From contig NZ_CP080417.1 of assembly GCF_019457535.1 (NCBI RefSeq), positions 434,001 through 498,000 on the forward strand: 64,000 nt of DNA. The letters run 5' to 3'. This DNA is from Shewanella halotolerans (GTDB lineage: Bacteria; Pseudomonadota; Gammaproteobacteria; Enterobacterales; Shewanellaceae). Every line of letters begins with the position of its first letter. The first letter of the stretch is position 1. Of the stretch, positions 17,427 through 26,252 are shown one piece after another. Position numbers and translations under genes: made by a program. The notes under the pieces are model-generated. The model made no database searches and was not told the origin of the DNA. It saw only the letters and a program-made list of their open reading frames with translations.

Positions 17427-17945
17427 ATGAAGAAGCAAAACGGCTTTACACTGATCGAGCTAGTGGTTGTGATCATCATCTTAGGGATTCTGGCCGTGAC
17501 CGCAGCGCCTAAGTTTATTAACTTACAGAGTGATGCGCGTGCATCGACGTTGGAAGGTTTGAAAGCCTCGTTGCAAGGCGCCAATACCTTAGTTTATTCC
17601 AAAGCTGCTATCCAAGGGCAAGAGTCGAAGTCGGCTGGCACCGTGATTTTAGATGATAAGGGTGATAGTGATACGAGTAACGATGTAACTATCAACTCAG
17701 TATATGGTTACTTAAAACAAGCATCGGCCGATTTAGTTTTAGCATTGGATATCGATACGACTTCATCTCAGCCTGAGTGGACGATAGTCGATTCTCCAAA
17801 TGTAACCACGACTTTAACTGGCGCAATTATTATTCATCCAGGTGATAAAACACCATCTGATACGTCTAAATGTTGGGTTGAGTATAAGCAATCTGCATCT
17901 AACGGTGCATTACCTCAATATCAAGTAGAAAAATCAGGTTGTTAA
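17427..17945 (+). CDS. mshA: MSHA major pilin MshA (copy 1)
   Basis: A 172-aa prepilin with a 6-residue leader (MKKQNG^F) and the class IVa stem FTLIELVVVIIILGILAVTA. Two C-terminal cysteines (KCWVEYK and the terminal SGC) frame the D-region loop. It polymerises into the MSHA filament used for surface attachment. The 3' two-thirds is visibly richer in A/T (many TTA, AAT, GAT codons) than the flanking msh genes, as is common in surface-exposed, diversifying pilins. The neighbour gene 17 bp downstream is a paralog of identical length. Confidence 0.93.
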   Translation: MKKQNGFTLIELVVVIIILGILAVTAAPKFINLQSDARASTLEGLKASLQGANTLVYSKAAIQGQESKSAGTVILDDKGDSDTSNDVTINSVYGYLKQASADLVLALDIDTTSSQPEWTIVDSPNVTTTLTGAIIIHPGDKTPSDTSKCWVEYKQSASNGALPQYQVEKSGC

Positions 17946-17962
17946 TTTAGGGAATGGCAAAA

Positions 17963-18481
17963 ATGAGTAATCAAAAAGGTTTTACATTAATCGAGTTAGT
18001 TGTGGTCATCATCATTTTAGGCATTTTAGCTGTGACCGCGGCGCCAAAGTTTATTAACCTTCAGAGCGATGCCCGTAAATCGACAGTCTCTGGATTGGAA
18101 GCGGCAATAAAAGGAGCGGACAGCCTTGTGCATTCTAAATCCTTGATTGCAGGCAACGAAACTAAAGCAAGTACCGCAACTCCTGCGCCGACAGTCACGA
18201 TAGATGCAGCGGGTACAGCAGTGGCGTTGAACTATGGTCATGCCAAGGCGGTTTGGACCGGTAGCTTGGCCAATGCGTTAGACATTAATGCCGCGTCTTC
18301 AGGTACCACTGCCGAATGGTTGTATGTTGAAGATTCGGCAACAAACAGCATCTATTTTTATCCACAGGGACAAACTAGCCCTAAAGCTGCCCAAGATGCA
18401 GGCACTTGTTATGTGCAATATGTAAATGGGTTAACTGCTTACGGAGCAATTACTGTCAATACAGTCGTTACAGGTTGTTAA
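17963..18481 (+). CDS. mshA: MSHA major pilin MshA paralog (copy 2)
   Basis: A 172-aa prepilin of the same length as copy 1. The mature proteins share their first 32 residues exactly (FTLIELVV through NLQSDAR), then diverge over most of the globular domain while keeping the two C-terminal cysteines (TCYVQY, TGC). I chose the ATG at 17963 (MSNQKG^F, 6-residue leader) over the ATG at 17954 because AGGGA is 9 nt from 17963 but touches 17954, and because the result matches copy 1 in leader and length. The identical stem is encoded with many synonymous differences, so the duplication is not recent or selection is strong. Confidence 0.9.
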   Translation: MSNQKGFTLIELVVVIIILGILAVTAAPKFINLQSDARKSTVSGLEAAIKGADSLVHSKSLIAGNETKASTATPAPTVTIDAAGTAVALNYGHAKAVWTGSLANALDINAASSGTTAEWLYVEDSATNSIYFYPQGQTSPKAAQDAGTCYVQYVNGLTAYGAITVNTVVTGC

Positions 18482-18496
18482 GCCTGTTACGTTTCT

Positions 18497-18522
18497 AAAG
18501 GCCTGCAATGCAGGCCTTTTTT
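18497..18522 (+). terminator. Terminator after the mshA pair
   Basis: AAAGGCCTGC/GCAGGCCTTT with an AAT loop is a 10-bp perfect stem followed by a T run. It isolates the abundant pilin transcript from the minor pilin genes downstream. Confidence 0.95.
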
Positions 18523-18626
18523 GTCTGTGACGAGAGACTAATTACTGAAATCGATGGCAATATTTGCCATACTCTGTAGGTTATTAGAAAGTTTAACGCT
18601 ATCAGCGTGTTGCGGCTGGGGTGTCG

Positions 18627-19076
18627 ATGAATAAACAACAAGGTTTTACCCTTGTGGAGCTGGTCACTAGCATCATCTTGATTGCCATTTTATCTGTGGT
18701 GGTCTTGCCGCGCTTCTTTACCGCCTCTAGCTACAGCGCCTATACCCTGAGAGACGAACTGATTAGCGAGCTCAGGCGAGTTCAGCTAATGGCGCTGAAT
18801 AATCTGGATCGTTGCTACAAGGTGAGTATGACGGCGACAAGTTATCGTGCCGACATCTATGGCGCCGACTGCAGCAGCCTGTCGGTCAGTGGCAATCCAC
18901 AATCGCTGCCCCGCCAGACAAGCCTGAGTTTAGGTGGCTTGAACAGCTTCACCCTGACCTTCGACCGTGATGGCAGGGTGACCGGCAGCTGTGCTACGGG
19001 CTGCACCATCAAGGTCGCCGCCGATGAAACCTTAGACCTCACCATAGAGAGCCAGGGGTATATTCATGGACGCTAG
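18627..19076 (+). CDS. mshC: MSHA minor pilin MshC
   Basis: A 149-aa pilin-like protein with leader MNKQQG^F and a hydrophobic stem (FTLVELVTSIILIAILSVVV). It resembles GspH/FimT-type minor pilins that prime pilus assembly. Four cysteines in the C-terminal half (positions near 56, 73, 112 and 116) could form disulfides. The frame also allows a GTG at 18621, but the ATG gives a standard leader. It is the first gene after the mshA terminator, so it needs a promoter in the 18523-18626 gap; I see no unambiguous one. It overlaps mshD by 11 bp. Confidence 0.9.
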   Translation: MNKQQGFTLVELVTSIILIAILSVVVLPRFFTASSYSAYTLRDELISELRRVQLMALNNLDRCYKVSMTATSYRADIYGADCSSLSVSGNPQSLPRQTSLSLGGLNSFTLTFDRDGRVTGSCATGCTIKVAADETLDLTIESQGYIHGR

Positions 19077-19617
19077 CAGAGCTATCTTACCAAGGCGCGC
19101 CTCAGGCTTTACCCTGATCGAATTGGTCGTGGGCATGATAGTGCTTGGTATCGCCCTGGTTATGCTCACCAGCATGCTGTTTCCCCAGGCGGATCGCGCC
19201 GCCGAAACCCTTCACCGGGTGCGCTCTGCCGAGCTGGCGCATTCCCTGCTCAACGAGATCTGGGGCAAACGTTACGATCAGAACAGCAATCCCAATGGCG
19301 GCGTGCCCGCCTGTGGCGCGGCGGCCAGGCCAGATCTTGGATTGCCAGCCGGGCTGCCCTGTACTGACGAGGTTAACTTTGGCGCGGGCGGACTTGATCG
19401 CAACGCCTATCGCGATGTGGATGACTATCATGGCCTGACCCATGCCAGCAAGATGCTCAACTCTGACCGCACCTATGCTCAGGAATATATTAACTACCAA
19501 CTATCGGTCAGCGTCACCTATCCCGGCAGCGACAAGAACAGTAAGCTGGTGGCGATCAATGTGACCACACCCAGTGGCGAGGTGATCACCTATCATGCAC
19601 TGCGGAGTAACTACTGA
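19066..19617 (+). CDS. mshD: MSHA minor pilin MshD
   Basis: A 183-aa minor pilin with a longer leader (14 residues, ending RASG^FTLIELVVGMIVLGI). The stem is followed by a variable domain with CGAAARPD and CTDEVNF cysteine segments. In assembly-priming complexes this class (PilV/GspI-like) sits near the tip with MshC, MshO and MshP. The gene overlaps mshC by 11 bp and its stop overlaps the mshO ATG by one base (TGATG), so the group is translationally coupled. Confidence 0.9.
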   Translation: MDASRAILPRRASGFTLIELVVGMIVLGIALVMLTSMLFPQADRAAETLHRVRSAELAHSLLNEIWGKRYDQNSNPNGGVPACGAAARPDLGLPAGLPCTDEVNFGAGGLDRNAYRDVDDYHGLTHASKMLNSDRTYAQEYINYQLSVSVTYPGSDKNSKLVAINVTTPSGEVITYHALRSNY

Positions 19618-20414
19618 TGCGGCTGCAAACTAACAAGGGCTTCACCCTGGTCGAGATGGTGACCGTTATCATCATACTCGGTATCCTGGTGGTCGGGGTG
19701 AGCAGCTTCGTGATCTTGGGTACCCGCATCTTCGTCGAATCCAGTTCTGTGGATCAGGTGCTGAGCCAGAGCCGTTTCGTGATTGAGCGTATGACGCGGG
19801 AGCTGCGTAATGCCCTGCCAAACAGCATCAGGGTGGCCAGCTCAAGCGATGCCCAGTGCATAGAGTTTATGCCTATCACTGCCAGCGCCAGCTATATCAA
19901 TTTGCCCATAGCGCCAGACAGCGCCGCAGACAGCGGCAGCGTGATGCTGCCGGCGCAGGGAATTAACCTGGCTCACAAGATGGTGATCTATCCGCTTTCA
20001 CCTGCTCAGCTCTACCAAGACAGTCCGTCGACCACACAGGGGCGTATCTTCGATGTTAAACAGATGAGTGGCAATCAGATCGAGTTTAACAATGCGCTGC
20101 GCTTCGATGAGGCCTCGCCTCAGAAGCGCTATTTTATGGTCAATGGCGCCGTGAGCTACTGCTTCTTAAGTAGTGGCGATATCAGGCGTTACGACGGCTA
20201 CGGGGTTCAGACCACCCAGCCGACACCGGCGCAGATGGGGACGGGGGCCTTGATGGGCCAGCATGTGGTCAATAACCTCGGCAGCGAGGAACCGATTCAC
20301 TACACGCCGGGCACCCTGGTTAACAATGCCGTGGTGCAGCTGTCGCCCCGTTTCGAGGTGAATGGCCAGACGTTTCAATATCAACATCAGGTGCAGGTGA
20401 TCAATGTTCCCTAA
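19617..20414 (+). CDS. mshO: MSHA minor pilin MshO
   Basis: A 265-aa pilin-like protein with leader MRLQTNKG^F and stem FTLVEMVTVIIILGILVVG. It belongs to the PilW/GspJ type of minor pilins, with the characteristic long segment VDQVLSQSRFVIERMTRELR just after the stem. It probably completes the tip complex with MshC, MshD and MshP. The TGATG overlap with mshD and 11-bp overlap with mshP indicate cotranslation. Confidence 0.9.
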   Translation: MRLQTNKGFTLVEMVTVIIILGILVVGVSSFVILGTRIFVESSSVDQVLSQSRFVIERMTRELRNALPNSIRVASSSDAQCIEFMPITASASYINLPIAPDSAADSGSVMLPAQGINLAHKMVIYPLSPAQLYQDSPSTTQGRIFDVKQMSGNQIEFNNALRFDEASPQKRYFMVNGAVSYCFLSSGDIRRYDGYGVQTTQPTPAQMGTGALMGQHVVNNLGSEEPIHYTPGTLVNNAVVQLSPRFEVNGQTFQYQHQVQVINVP

Positions 20415-20841
20415 TCGAGCCAGGCAGCGAGGCAGCGCCCTAGTGATAGGCATTTTCATCATAACCGTGATGTTTCTGATGGCGGCGGCGCTCGTCAATA
20501 TCGTCAGCGATGCCGACGAGGGGGTAAACCTGGAGGTCTTGGCGACTCGCGCCTTCGCCGCGGCGAACAGCGGCGCCGATGCCGCCCTGGCGCAGCTGTT
20601 TCCCCTAAGCGGTGCTGTGGTCGGTTGTTCTAGCGTCTCTGCTAGTTGGACACCGCCGGATGTGGTGGGCTTTCATGGCTGTAATGTGGTGTTAAGCTGC
20701 AGTCAGACCACAGTGGCGACTGGGAGTGGCAGCGTGACCCAATATCTTATCGGCAGTGAGGCGACCTGCGCCGTGGGCAGCTGCGACGGCGATGCCTGTC
20801 TACGCGTCAATCGTAAGGTGGAGGTCGAGGCCCGTGAATAG
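20404..20841 (+). CDS. mshP: MSHA biogenesis protein MshP (PilX-like)
   Basis: A 145-aa protein with the N-terminal QRGSALVIGIFIITVMFLMA, a PilX/GspK-like segment that lacks the canonical FTLIE motif but keeps a short positively charged leader and a hydrophobic stem. The AFAAANSGADAALAQLFPL stretch is characteristic of this class. Five or more cysteines cluster in the C-terminal half. It overlaps mshO and mshQ by 11 and 8 bp. Confidence 0.87.
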   Translation: MFPNRARQRGSALVIGIFIITVMFLMAAALVNIVSDADEGVNLEVLATRAFAAANSGADAALAQLFPLSGAVVGCSSVSASWTPPDVVGFHGCNVVLSCSQTTVATGSGSVTQYLIGSEATCAVGSCDGDACLRVNRKVEVEARE

Positions 20842-23536
20842 ACACCTTCTAAACCTGCTCGCTGGCTTGTTTTTCCTAATCTTCTCCACAGGTGTTTTCG
20901 CCGTGCCTCAGTGTGATGCGATCTTTACCGACCCACCAACCGGAAACCATAATCCTGGTTTGGTGCCTCCCGATGATATTGGGCCTAGACTCGGCAACCT
21001 TACTTGTACTAAGTGGGGATGTTCTGGGCACAGTCCACAGTTCGCTCCCGGGGACTACGACTTTGCTACTGGTGATTTTCAAAATAAATCCTATATGAGC
21101 ACCACGGGGAAAACGGCTCGCCTCTACTTCGATAACCTGTCGATGAATAATGCCAGCATCAATGCATCTGGCAATGCCGAAAACCTGATCATCTATGTCA
21201 GGGGCGATCTCTCTGTCGCCGGGCAGAACTATATTAATGGCATCCTCTATGTTGCCGGCACTGTGACTTTTACCGGCAATGCTTGGATAGATGGCGCCAT
21301 CGCATCAGGGGGGAGCCTGAGTTTTGGCGGCAATGGTGGAGCGGATGTCGACCTGGGAGCTGTGGATGATGCCGACTTCGGCGGCATGTGTGATAAGGGC
21401 GGGGTGAGTGTTGATCATTACCGGCTCGAATTTACCTCGGATGCGCTGAGCTGCGCCGCCAAAGACATCCTGCTGCGTGCCTGTGTCAACGCCGACTGCT
21501 CGACCCAGGCGAGTGTCTCCTCGAGCGTCGAGTTAACCAAGAACGGCCTGAAATATGCCGATGTCGGCTTTACCGGCTCGGCTCAAACCCAGGTGTGGCA
21601 CCCAGACGGCGGCAGCGTCCTCCTGGGACTTGGCACTACGGCACCATCCGCGCCCTATCGCTGTTATATCGACGGTGCTCTGGTGGCTAATGCCCAGTGC
21701 CTGCTCGACTTTGCCGATACGGGATTCTATTTCGATGTGCCCGACAGCACCGCCTGTAAGACGGGTAACAGCTTTAATTTGTTTGCTGTGACCAAGGATA
21801 CTCAGACTCAGCAGTGTAAGCCCCTGTTTGCCAACCAGACCAAGACGATTAGCTTCGGCTTCGATTATCTGCGTCCGGCAACGGTAAACAATCCGGCCCA
21901 GCTTACCCTGAATAGCCTGTTATCGCCGAGTGACTCGATAGCGATCGATGGTGGCGGCACTCAGACAATGCAGGTGCATTTTAACGCTGAAGGAGTTGCC
22001 AGTCTGTCGGCCAACTACCCAGAGGCGGGCGTGGTGACGCTTAGCGCCGAACATAACCACACTGTTTCGCGTCCTGCCGGAGGCTCAGAGACGCTAGTGC
22101 TCACCCATAGCGATAGCTTTACCTCGGCGCCCGCCGGTTTTCATTTTGCCAATGTCAGTGCCAATGGGCGCTGTGATGCCAGTGATCCCTATGACACTGA
22201 CTGTAAGGTACTGGCCGCGGCGGGTGAACCCTTTAGCATGCAGGTGACTGCGGCCTGTTGGCAGAGCGAAGACGATAAGGATTTCAGTGACAATAGCGCG
22301 CTGCAGAATTTCGAGCATGGCGGCCTGTCTGTGGTGTCACAGGTGGTGCAGCCCGATACCGGGGTAAACGGCGTGTTAGGCCGTGATAGTCTGGCGTTCT
22401 CACTGTCATCAGGCGCCAGTGCCCAGATCATCAATGATCAAAGCTGGAGCGAGGTGGGCACCATGCAGGTGACGCTTGGCAGCGATGTCAGCTTTGAGGG
22501 CGTGACCATCCCCGCCAGCCAGTCCAGCAGCGAGGTATTTGGCCGTTTCACACCAGCCTACCTAAGCATTACAGGCAATACCCCTGAGGCAGCCCAGAGC
22601 TGCGGCGCATTCACCTATCTGGATCAGTCCTTCGGCTTTAAAACGGGCGCTGAGCCAAACATTGAGGTGGCGGGATTAAATGCCCAAGATAAGGTTACCA
22701 GCAATTACCAGATCGGCGATTGGTGGCGTTACAAACACAGGGATGAGGCAGATCGCAATCAGTGGGCTGAGCGCAGCTATCAAGACAGCACAGGGCTAGC
22801 TGTGATTGGCGACAGTCAGGCGCCGGCACTCTCAGGCCAGGTCAATTATCGCGGCTCACCCAATGTCGCTGAGTTGATCGGCGCCCAGCCGAGTTACCGG
22901 CGCACCCAGACGCCACAGGAACCCTTCGATGCCAAGTTTGATCTGGTTTTGTCGGCGCTGGACGTCAGCGATGAAGATGGCATCTGTTATCGCGACAGCG
23001 CCTCGGCCCCTTGCCGCGGATTTACCTTTAGCGATATCGGCGACGGTAAGGCCTTCGAGCTGCGCTATGGTCGTCTGGTGCTGGAAAATGGCTATGGCCC
23101 TCAGTCGGAGAGCCTGCGGCTGCCGCTACGCAGCGAATATGTTTCAAGCGTGACTGCTGGCGTGCCCACCTGGACATTAAATGGCGATGATAATTGCTCG
23201 ATTTTTAATACCCAGAACTCCTTAGATGCCGGCGAGACGGCAACCTCTGGCCTGTATCGCGTCCTACCTTCGGGCTTCCCCGACCTGCAGGCCTATAGCG
23301 ATAGTGGATTGTCGCTGCGCAGTGGCGCTCTGGTGAATGGCGTGGGCAATCTCAATTTTGCCATCCCCAATCAGGCGGGCGAGGTGCCCCTCAAGCTGCA
23401 TGTTGAACCTTGGCTCAAGGGCTATTGGAACTATCCGGGGAACGCTGCCGATACCTTGTTTGACCCGAGGGCCAATGCCTATTTTGGCACCTATCGCGGA
23501 CACGATAAGATCATCTATTGGCGGGAAGTGAAATAG
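20834..23536 (+). CDS. mshQ: MSHA biogenesis protein MshQ (large secreted protein, DUF6701)
   Basis: A 900-aa protein and the largest of the locus. I chose the GTG at 20834, which gives a good signal peptide (residues 1-22, ending GVFA) and overlaps the mshP stop. An N-terminal part (about 25-200) looks like a beta-helix or adhesin-like region (ENLIIYVRGDLSVAGQNYING). The rest matches the conserved MshQ C-terminal domain, with cysteine pairs (CAAKDILLRACVNADC). The role in MSHA is not established; a tip adhesin or an exported accessory is plausible. The stop at 23536 is followed by a 165-bp gap before mreB. Confidence 0.87.
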   Translation: MNRHLLNLLAGLFFLIFSTGVFAVPQCDAIFTDPPTGNHNPGLVPPDDIGPRLGNLTCTKWGCSGHSPQFAPGDYDFATGDFQNKSYMSTTGKTARLYFDNLSMNNASINASGNAENLIIYVRGDLSVAGQNYINGILYVAGTVTFTGNAWIDGAIASGGSLSFGGNGGADVDLGAVDDADFGGMCDKGGVSVDHYRLEFTSDALSCAAKDILLRACVNADCSTQASVSSSVELTKNGLKYADVGFTGSAQTQVWHPDGGSVLLGLGTTAPSAPYRCYIDGALVANAQCLLDFADTGFYFDVPDSTACKTGNSFNLFAVTKDTQTQQCKPLFANQTKTISFGFDYLRPATVNNPAQLTLNSLLSPSDSIAIDGGGTQTMQVHFNAEGVASLSANYPEAGVVTLSAEHNHTVSRPAGGSETLVLTHSDSFTSAPAGFHFANVSANGRCDASDPYDTDCKVLAAAGEPFSMQVTAACWQSEDDKDFSDNSALQNFEHGGLSVVSQVVQPDTGVNGVLGRDSLAFSLSSGASAQIINDQSWSEVGTMQVTLGSDVSFEGVTIPASQSSSEVFGRFTPAYLSITGNTPEAAQSCGAFTYLDQSFGFKTGAEPNIEVAGLNAQDKVTSNYQIGDWWRYKHRDEADRNQWAERSYQDSTGLAVIGDSQAPALSGQVNYRGSPNVAELIGAQPSYRRTQTPQEPFDAKFDLVLSALDVSDEDGICYRDSASAPCRGFTFSDIGDGKAFELRYGRLVLENGYGPQSESLRLPLRSEYVSSVTAGVPTWTLNGDDNCSIFNTQNSLDAGETATSGLYRVLPSGFPDLQAYSDSGLSLRSGALVNGVGNLNFAIPNQAGEVPLKLHVEPWLKGYWNYPGNAADTLFDPRANAYFGTYRGHDKIIYWREVK

Positions 23537-23701
23537 CCGATCTACCAATTGCTGAGCGAGTGTTCACTTAGGCTGACACAAGCCTCAATGATGAACAGAT
23601 ATTTATCTAAGGATCAGCATAATATCCTTGTGGAATGCGGGGGGCATTGATAAAGTTACCTGATTTTTATTTTTCCGACTCCACTGAGACAGGCTGGTTA
23701 C

Positions 23702-24751
23702 ATGTTCAAGAAGCTGCGTGGCATTTTTTCTAACGATCTTTCGATCGATTTGGGTACGGCTAACACCTTAATTTACGTTCGCGAAGAGGGCATAGTGTTA
23801 AATGAGCCTTCAGTTGTTGCAATTCGGGGCGAACGCGGCAGCGGCGGCCAAAAATCGGTTGCCGCCGTGGGAACAGAAGCTAAGCAGATGCTGGGTCGTA
23901 CGCCGGGCAACATTCAAGCCATTCGTCCAATGAAAGACGGTGTGATCGCCGACTTCTATGTGACCGAGAAGATGCTGCAGCACTTCATCAAACAGGTGCA
24001 CAATAACAGCGTATTCCGTCCAAGCCCACGTGTCTTGGTGTGTGTGCCAGTGGGAGCCACTCAGGTTGAGCGTCGTGCGATTCGTGAATCGGCCATGGGC
24101 GCAGGTGCTCGCGAAGTTTATCTTATCGAAGAGCCAATGGCGGCCGCTATCGGTGCCGGTCTGCCTGTGTCGGAAGCAACAGGTTCTATGGTGGTGGATA
24201 TCGGTGGTGGTACTACCGAGGTGGCCATCATCTCGCTAAACGGCGTGGTTTATTCCTCTTCTGTGCGTATCGGTGGCGATAAGTTTGACGATGCCATCAT
24301 CAACTATGTGCGTCGTAACTATGGCAGCCTGATCGGTGAGGCTACGGCCGAGCGCATCAAGCACACCATAGGTACCGCCTATCCGGGTGACGAAGTGCTG
24401 GAGATCGAAGTGCGCGGTCGCAACTTGGCCGAAGGGGTACCACGTAGCTTTACCCTGAATAGCAACGAGATCTTAGAGGCGCTGCAAGAGCCGCTCTCTG
24501 GCATCGTTAGTGCCGTGATGGTGGCGCTGGAACAGTCTCCGCCAGAACTGGCTTCGGATATCTCCGAGCGCGGCATGGTACTGACAGGTGGTGGCGCGCT
24601 GCTGCGTGACCTCGACCGTCTGTTGATGCAAGAGACCGGCATCCCCGTGATGGTGGCCGACGATCCGCTGACCTGTGTGGCCCGTGGTGGTGGTAAGGCA
24701 TTAGAGATGATCGACATGCATGGCGGCGATCTCTTCTCTGACGAAAACTAA
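23702..24751 (+). CDS. mreB: Rod-shape-determining actin homolog MreB
   Basis: A 349-aa actin-like ATPase that directs side-wall peptidoglycan synthesis. Phosphate-1 motif SIDLGTANTLIYV (about residues 14-26), phosphate-2 VVDIGGGTTEVAII (about 163-176) and adenosine motif LTGGGALLRDL (about 297-307) are all present. Length is standard. An amphipathic N-terminus (MFKKLRGIFS) matches the membrane-anchoring helix of Gram-negative MreB. mreC lies 134 bp downstream, so a promoter or processing site may lie between; mreC and mreD overlap. Confidence 0.98.
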   Translation: MFKKLRGIFSNDLSIDLGTANTLIYVREEGIVLNEPSVVAIRGERGSGGQKSVAAVGTEAKQMLGRTPGNIQAIRPMKDGVIADFYVTEKMLQHFIKQVHNNSVFRPSPRVLVCVPVGATQVERRAIRESAMGAGAREVYLIEEPMAAAIGAGLPVSEATGSMVVDIGGGTTEVAIISLNGVVYSSSVRIGGDKFDDAIINYVRRNYGSLIGEATAERIKHTIGTAYPGDEVLEIEVRGRNLAEGVPRSFTLNSNEILEALQEPLSGIVSAVMVALEQSPPELASDISERGMVLTGGGALLRDLDRLLMQETGIPVMVADDPLTCVARGGGKALEMIDMHGGDLFSDEN

Positions 24752-24885
24752 TTCGGCTCAAGAAAATAGGCAGCAAGACTCTGGTTGCACCCCTGGCGAG
24801 GCATAGTAAATGATGGCTCGCCGCCCAGACACCACAAGGTGAATGGGTAAAAAGTGGGTACCGGGTTCGCTGCCTTAAGTGTTTT

Positions 24886-25767
24886 ATGAAACCTATTTTT
24901 GCCCGCGGTATTTCGAATCAATTCAGGCTCACATTGGCAATTGTTTTGTCGGTGATCTTACTGGTGGCCAACGATAGGCTGGAACCGGTGCGCCAATCTA
25001 TCTCCTCTGTGCTCAGCCCACTGCAATACGTGGCTAACATCCCCGGTGCCATCCTGGATTGGTCCGCCGAGAGTATCGCCACCCGTAACATGCTGGCCAA
25101 GCAGAACAAGCAGCTGCTGCGGCAACAACTCCTGATGAGCGAGCGTCTGCAGCGCTTCGAGCACCTGAGACAGGAAAACGATCGTCTGCGCGCCCTGCTG
25201 GGCTCTCCGGTACACATGGACTCCAAGAAGATGGTGGCCGAGGTGATGGAAGTGGCCAGCGATCCCTTTCGTCACTATGTGGTGCTCAACCATGGTGCCC
25301 GCAGCGGCGTCTTCGTCGGTCAGCCCGTGGTGGACGCCCATGGCGTCGTCGGCCAGGTGGTGGAGATCAGCGAGCTAACCAGCCGGGTGCTGCTGATTTC
25401 AGACGTGACCCACGCTATCCCGGTGCGGGTGACCCGTAACGATGTGCGCTTGGTGGCCCAGGGGATTGGCGAGCTCGACGAGCTCGAGCTGCGTCACGTG
25501 GCCAAGAGTACAGACCTTAGGGTTGGCGATCTCCTGGTCTCCTCGGGTCTGGGTAAACGCTTTCCCGAAGGCTACCCCGTGGCGCGCATCATGACGGTCG
25601 AGCGCGACGATGGCCAGAGCTATGCCACTGTCACGGCCCAGCCTTTGGCGGCACTGGATCGTATCCGTTACCTGCTGTTGATCTGGCCAGATGGCAATCA
25701 GAGTGAGCAAGCCGAGCCGGTCGAAGCTGAGGCCGATGCCCAACCGCAAGCGGAGGAGACGCCATGA
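24886..25767 (+). CDS. mreC: Rod-shape-determining protein MreC
   Basis: A 293-aa bitopic inner-membrane protein: TM helix at about 14-29 (LTLAIVLSVILLVAND), a coiled coil (about 65-105) and a beta-rich periplasmic region (about 115-265: VEVMEVASDPFRHYVVLNHG, SSGLGKRFPEGYPVARI). MreC scaffolds PBP2/RodA in the elongasome. The C-terminal tail is acidic and Glu/Ala-rich. The stop overlaps the mreD start by 4 bases (ATGA). Confidence 0.96.
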   Translation: MKPIFARGISNQFRLTLAIVLSVILLVANDRLEPVRQSISSVLSPLQYVANIPGAILDWSAESIATRNMLAKQNKQLLRQQLLMSERLQRFEHLRQENDRLRALLGSPVHMDSKKMVAEVMEVASDPFRHYVVLNHGARSGVFVGQPVVDAHGVVGQVVEISELTSRVLLISDVTHAIPVRVTRNDVRLVAQGIGELDELELRHVAKSTDLRVGDLLVSSGLGKRFPEGYPVARIMTVERDDGQSYATVTAQPLAALDRIRYLLLIWPDGNQSEQAEPVEAEADAQPQAEETP

Positions 25768-26252
25768 GCATGCATATTCCCCACGGTCGTTGGGTGGTCT
25801 GGTTAAGCTTCCTGCTGGCCATGTTATTTCAGATCATGCCGCTGCCGGGCCTGGTCGAGGGCTGGCGTCCCGACTGGCTGCTGTTGGTGATGATCTACTG
25901 GGCGATGGCGCTGCCGCACCGCTACAACATCCTTTCGGCCTGGGTGCTGGGCGTCTTGCTGGATATCCTGCTGGGGGCCCACCTAGGCATTCGGGCGCTC
26001 TCCATGTCGCTGGTGATCTATGTGGTGGTACTGCATTTCCAGCGCCTGCGTAACTTCCCCATGTGGCAACAGGCTCTGATGGTGGCCAGCCTGGTGTGTC
26101 TGCATCATCTGCTGGTGTTCTGGGTACAGTTTGTGGTGAACGTGGCCAGCTTCGATGTCAGCCTGTTCCTGCCCGCCCTGTCGAGTCTGATCATCTGGCC
26201 TTGGGTATTTTGGATGCTGAGACGCATTCGACGTATTTATAAAGTGAGATAA
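25764..26252 (+). CDS. mreD: Rod-shape-determining protein MreD
   Basis: A 162-aa integral membrane protein with five to six hydrophobic segments (VWLSFLLAMLFQIMPL first) and the MreD signature PDWLLLVMIYWAMALPHRYN. It completes the elongasome with MreB/MreC. It overlaps mreC by 4 bases and its TAATG stop-start joint with maf links the next gene translationally. Confidence 0.95.
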   Translation: MSMHIPHGRWVVWLSFLLAMLFQIMPLPGLVEGWRPDWLLLVMIYWAMALPHRYNILSAWVLGVLLDILLGAHLGIRALSMSLVIYVVVLHFQRLRNFPMWQQALMVASLVCLHHLLVFWVQFVVNVASFDVSLFLPALSSLIIWPWVFWMLRRIRRIYKVR

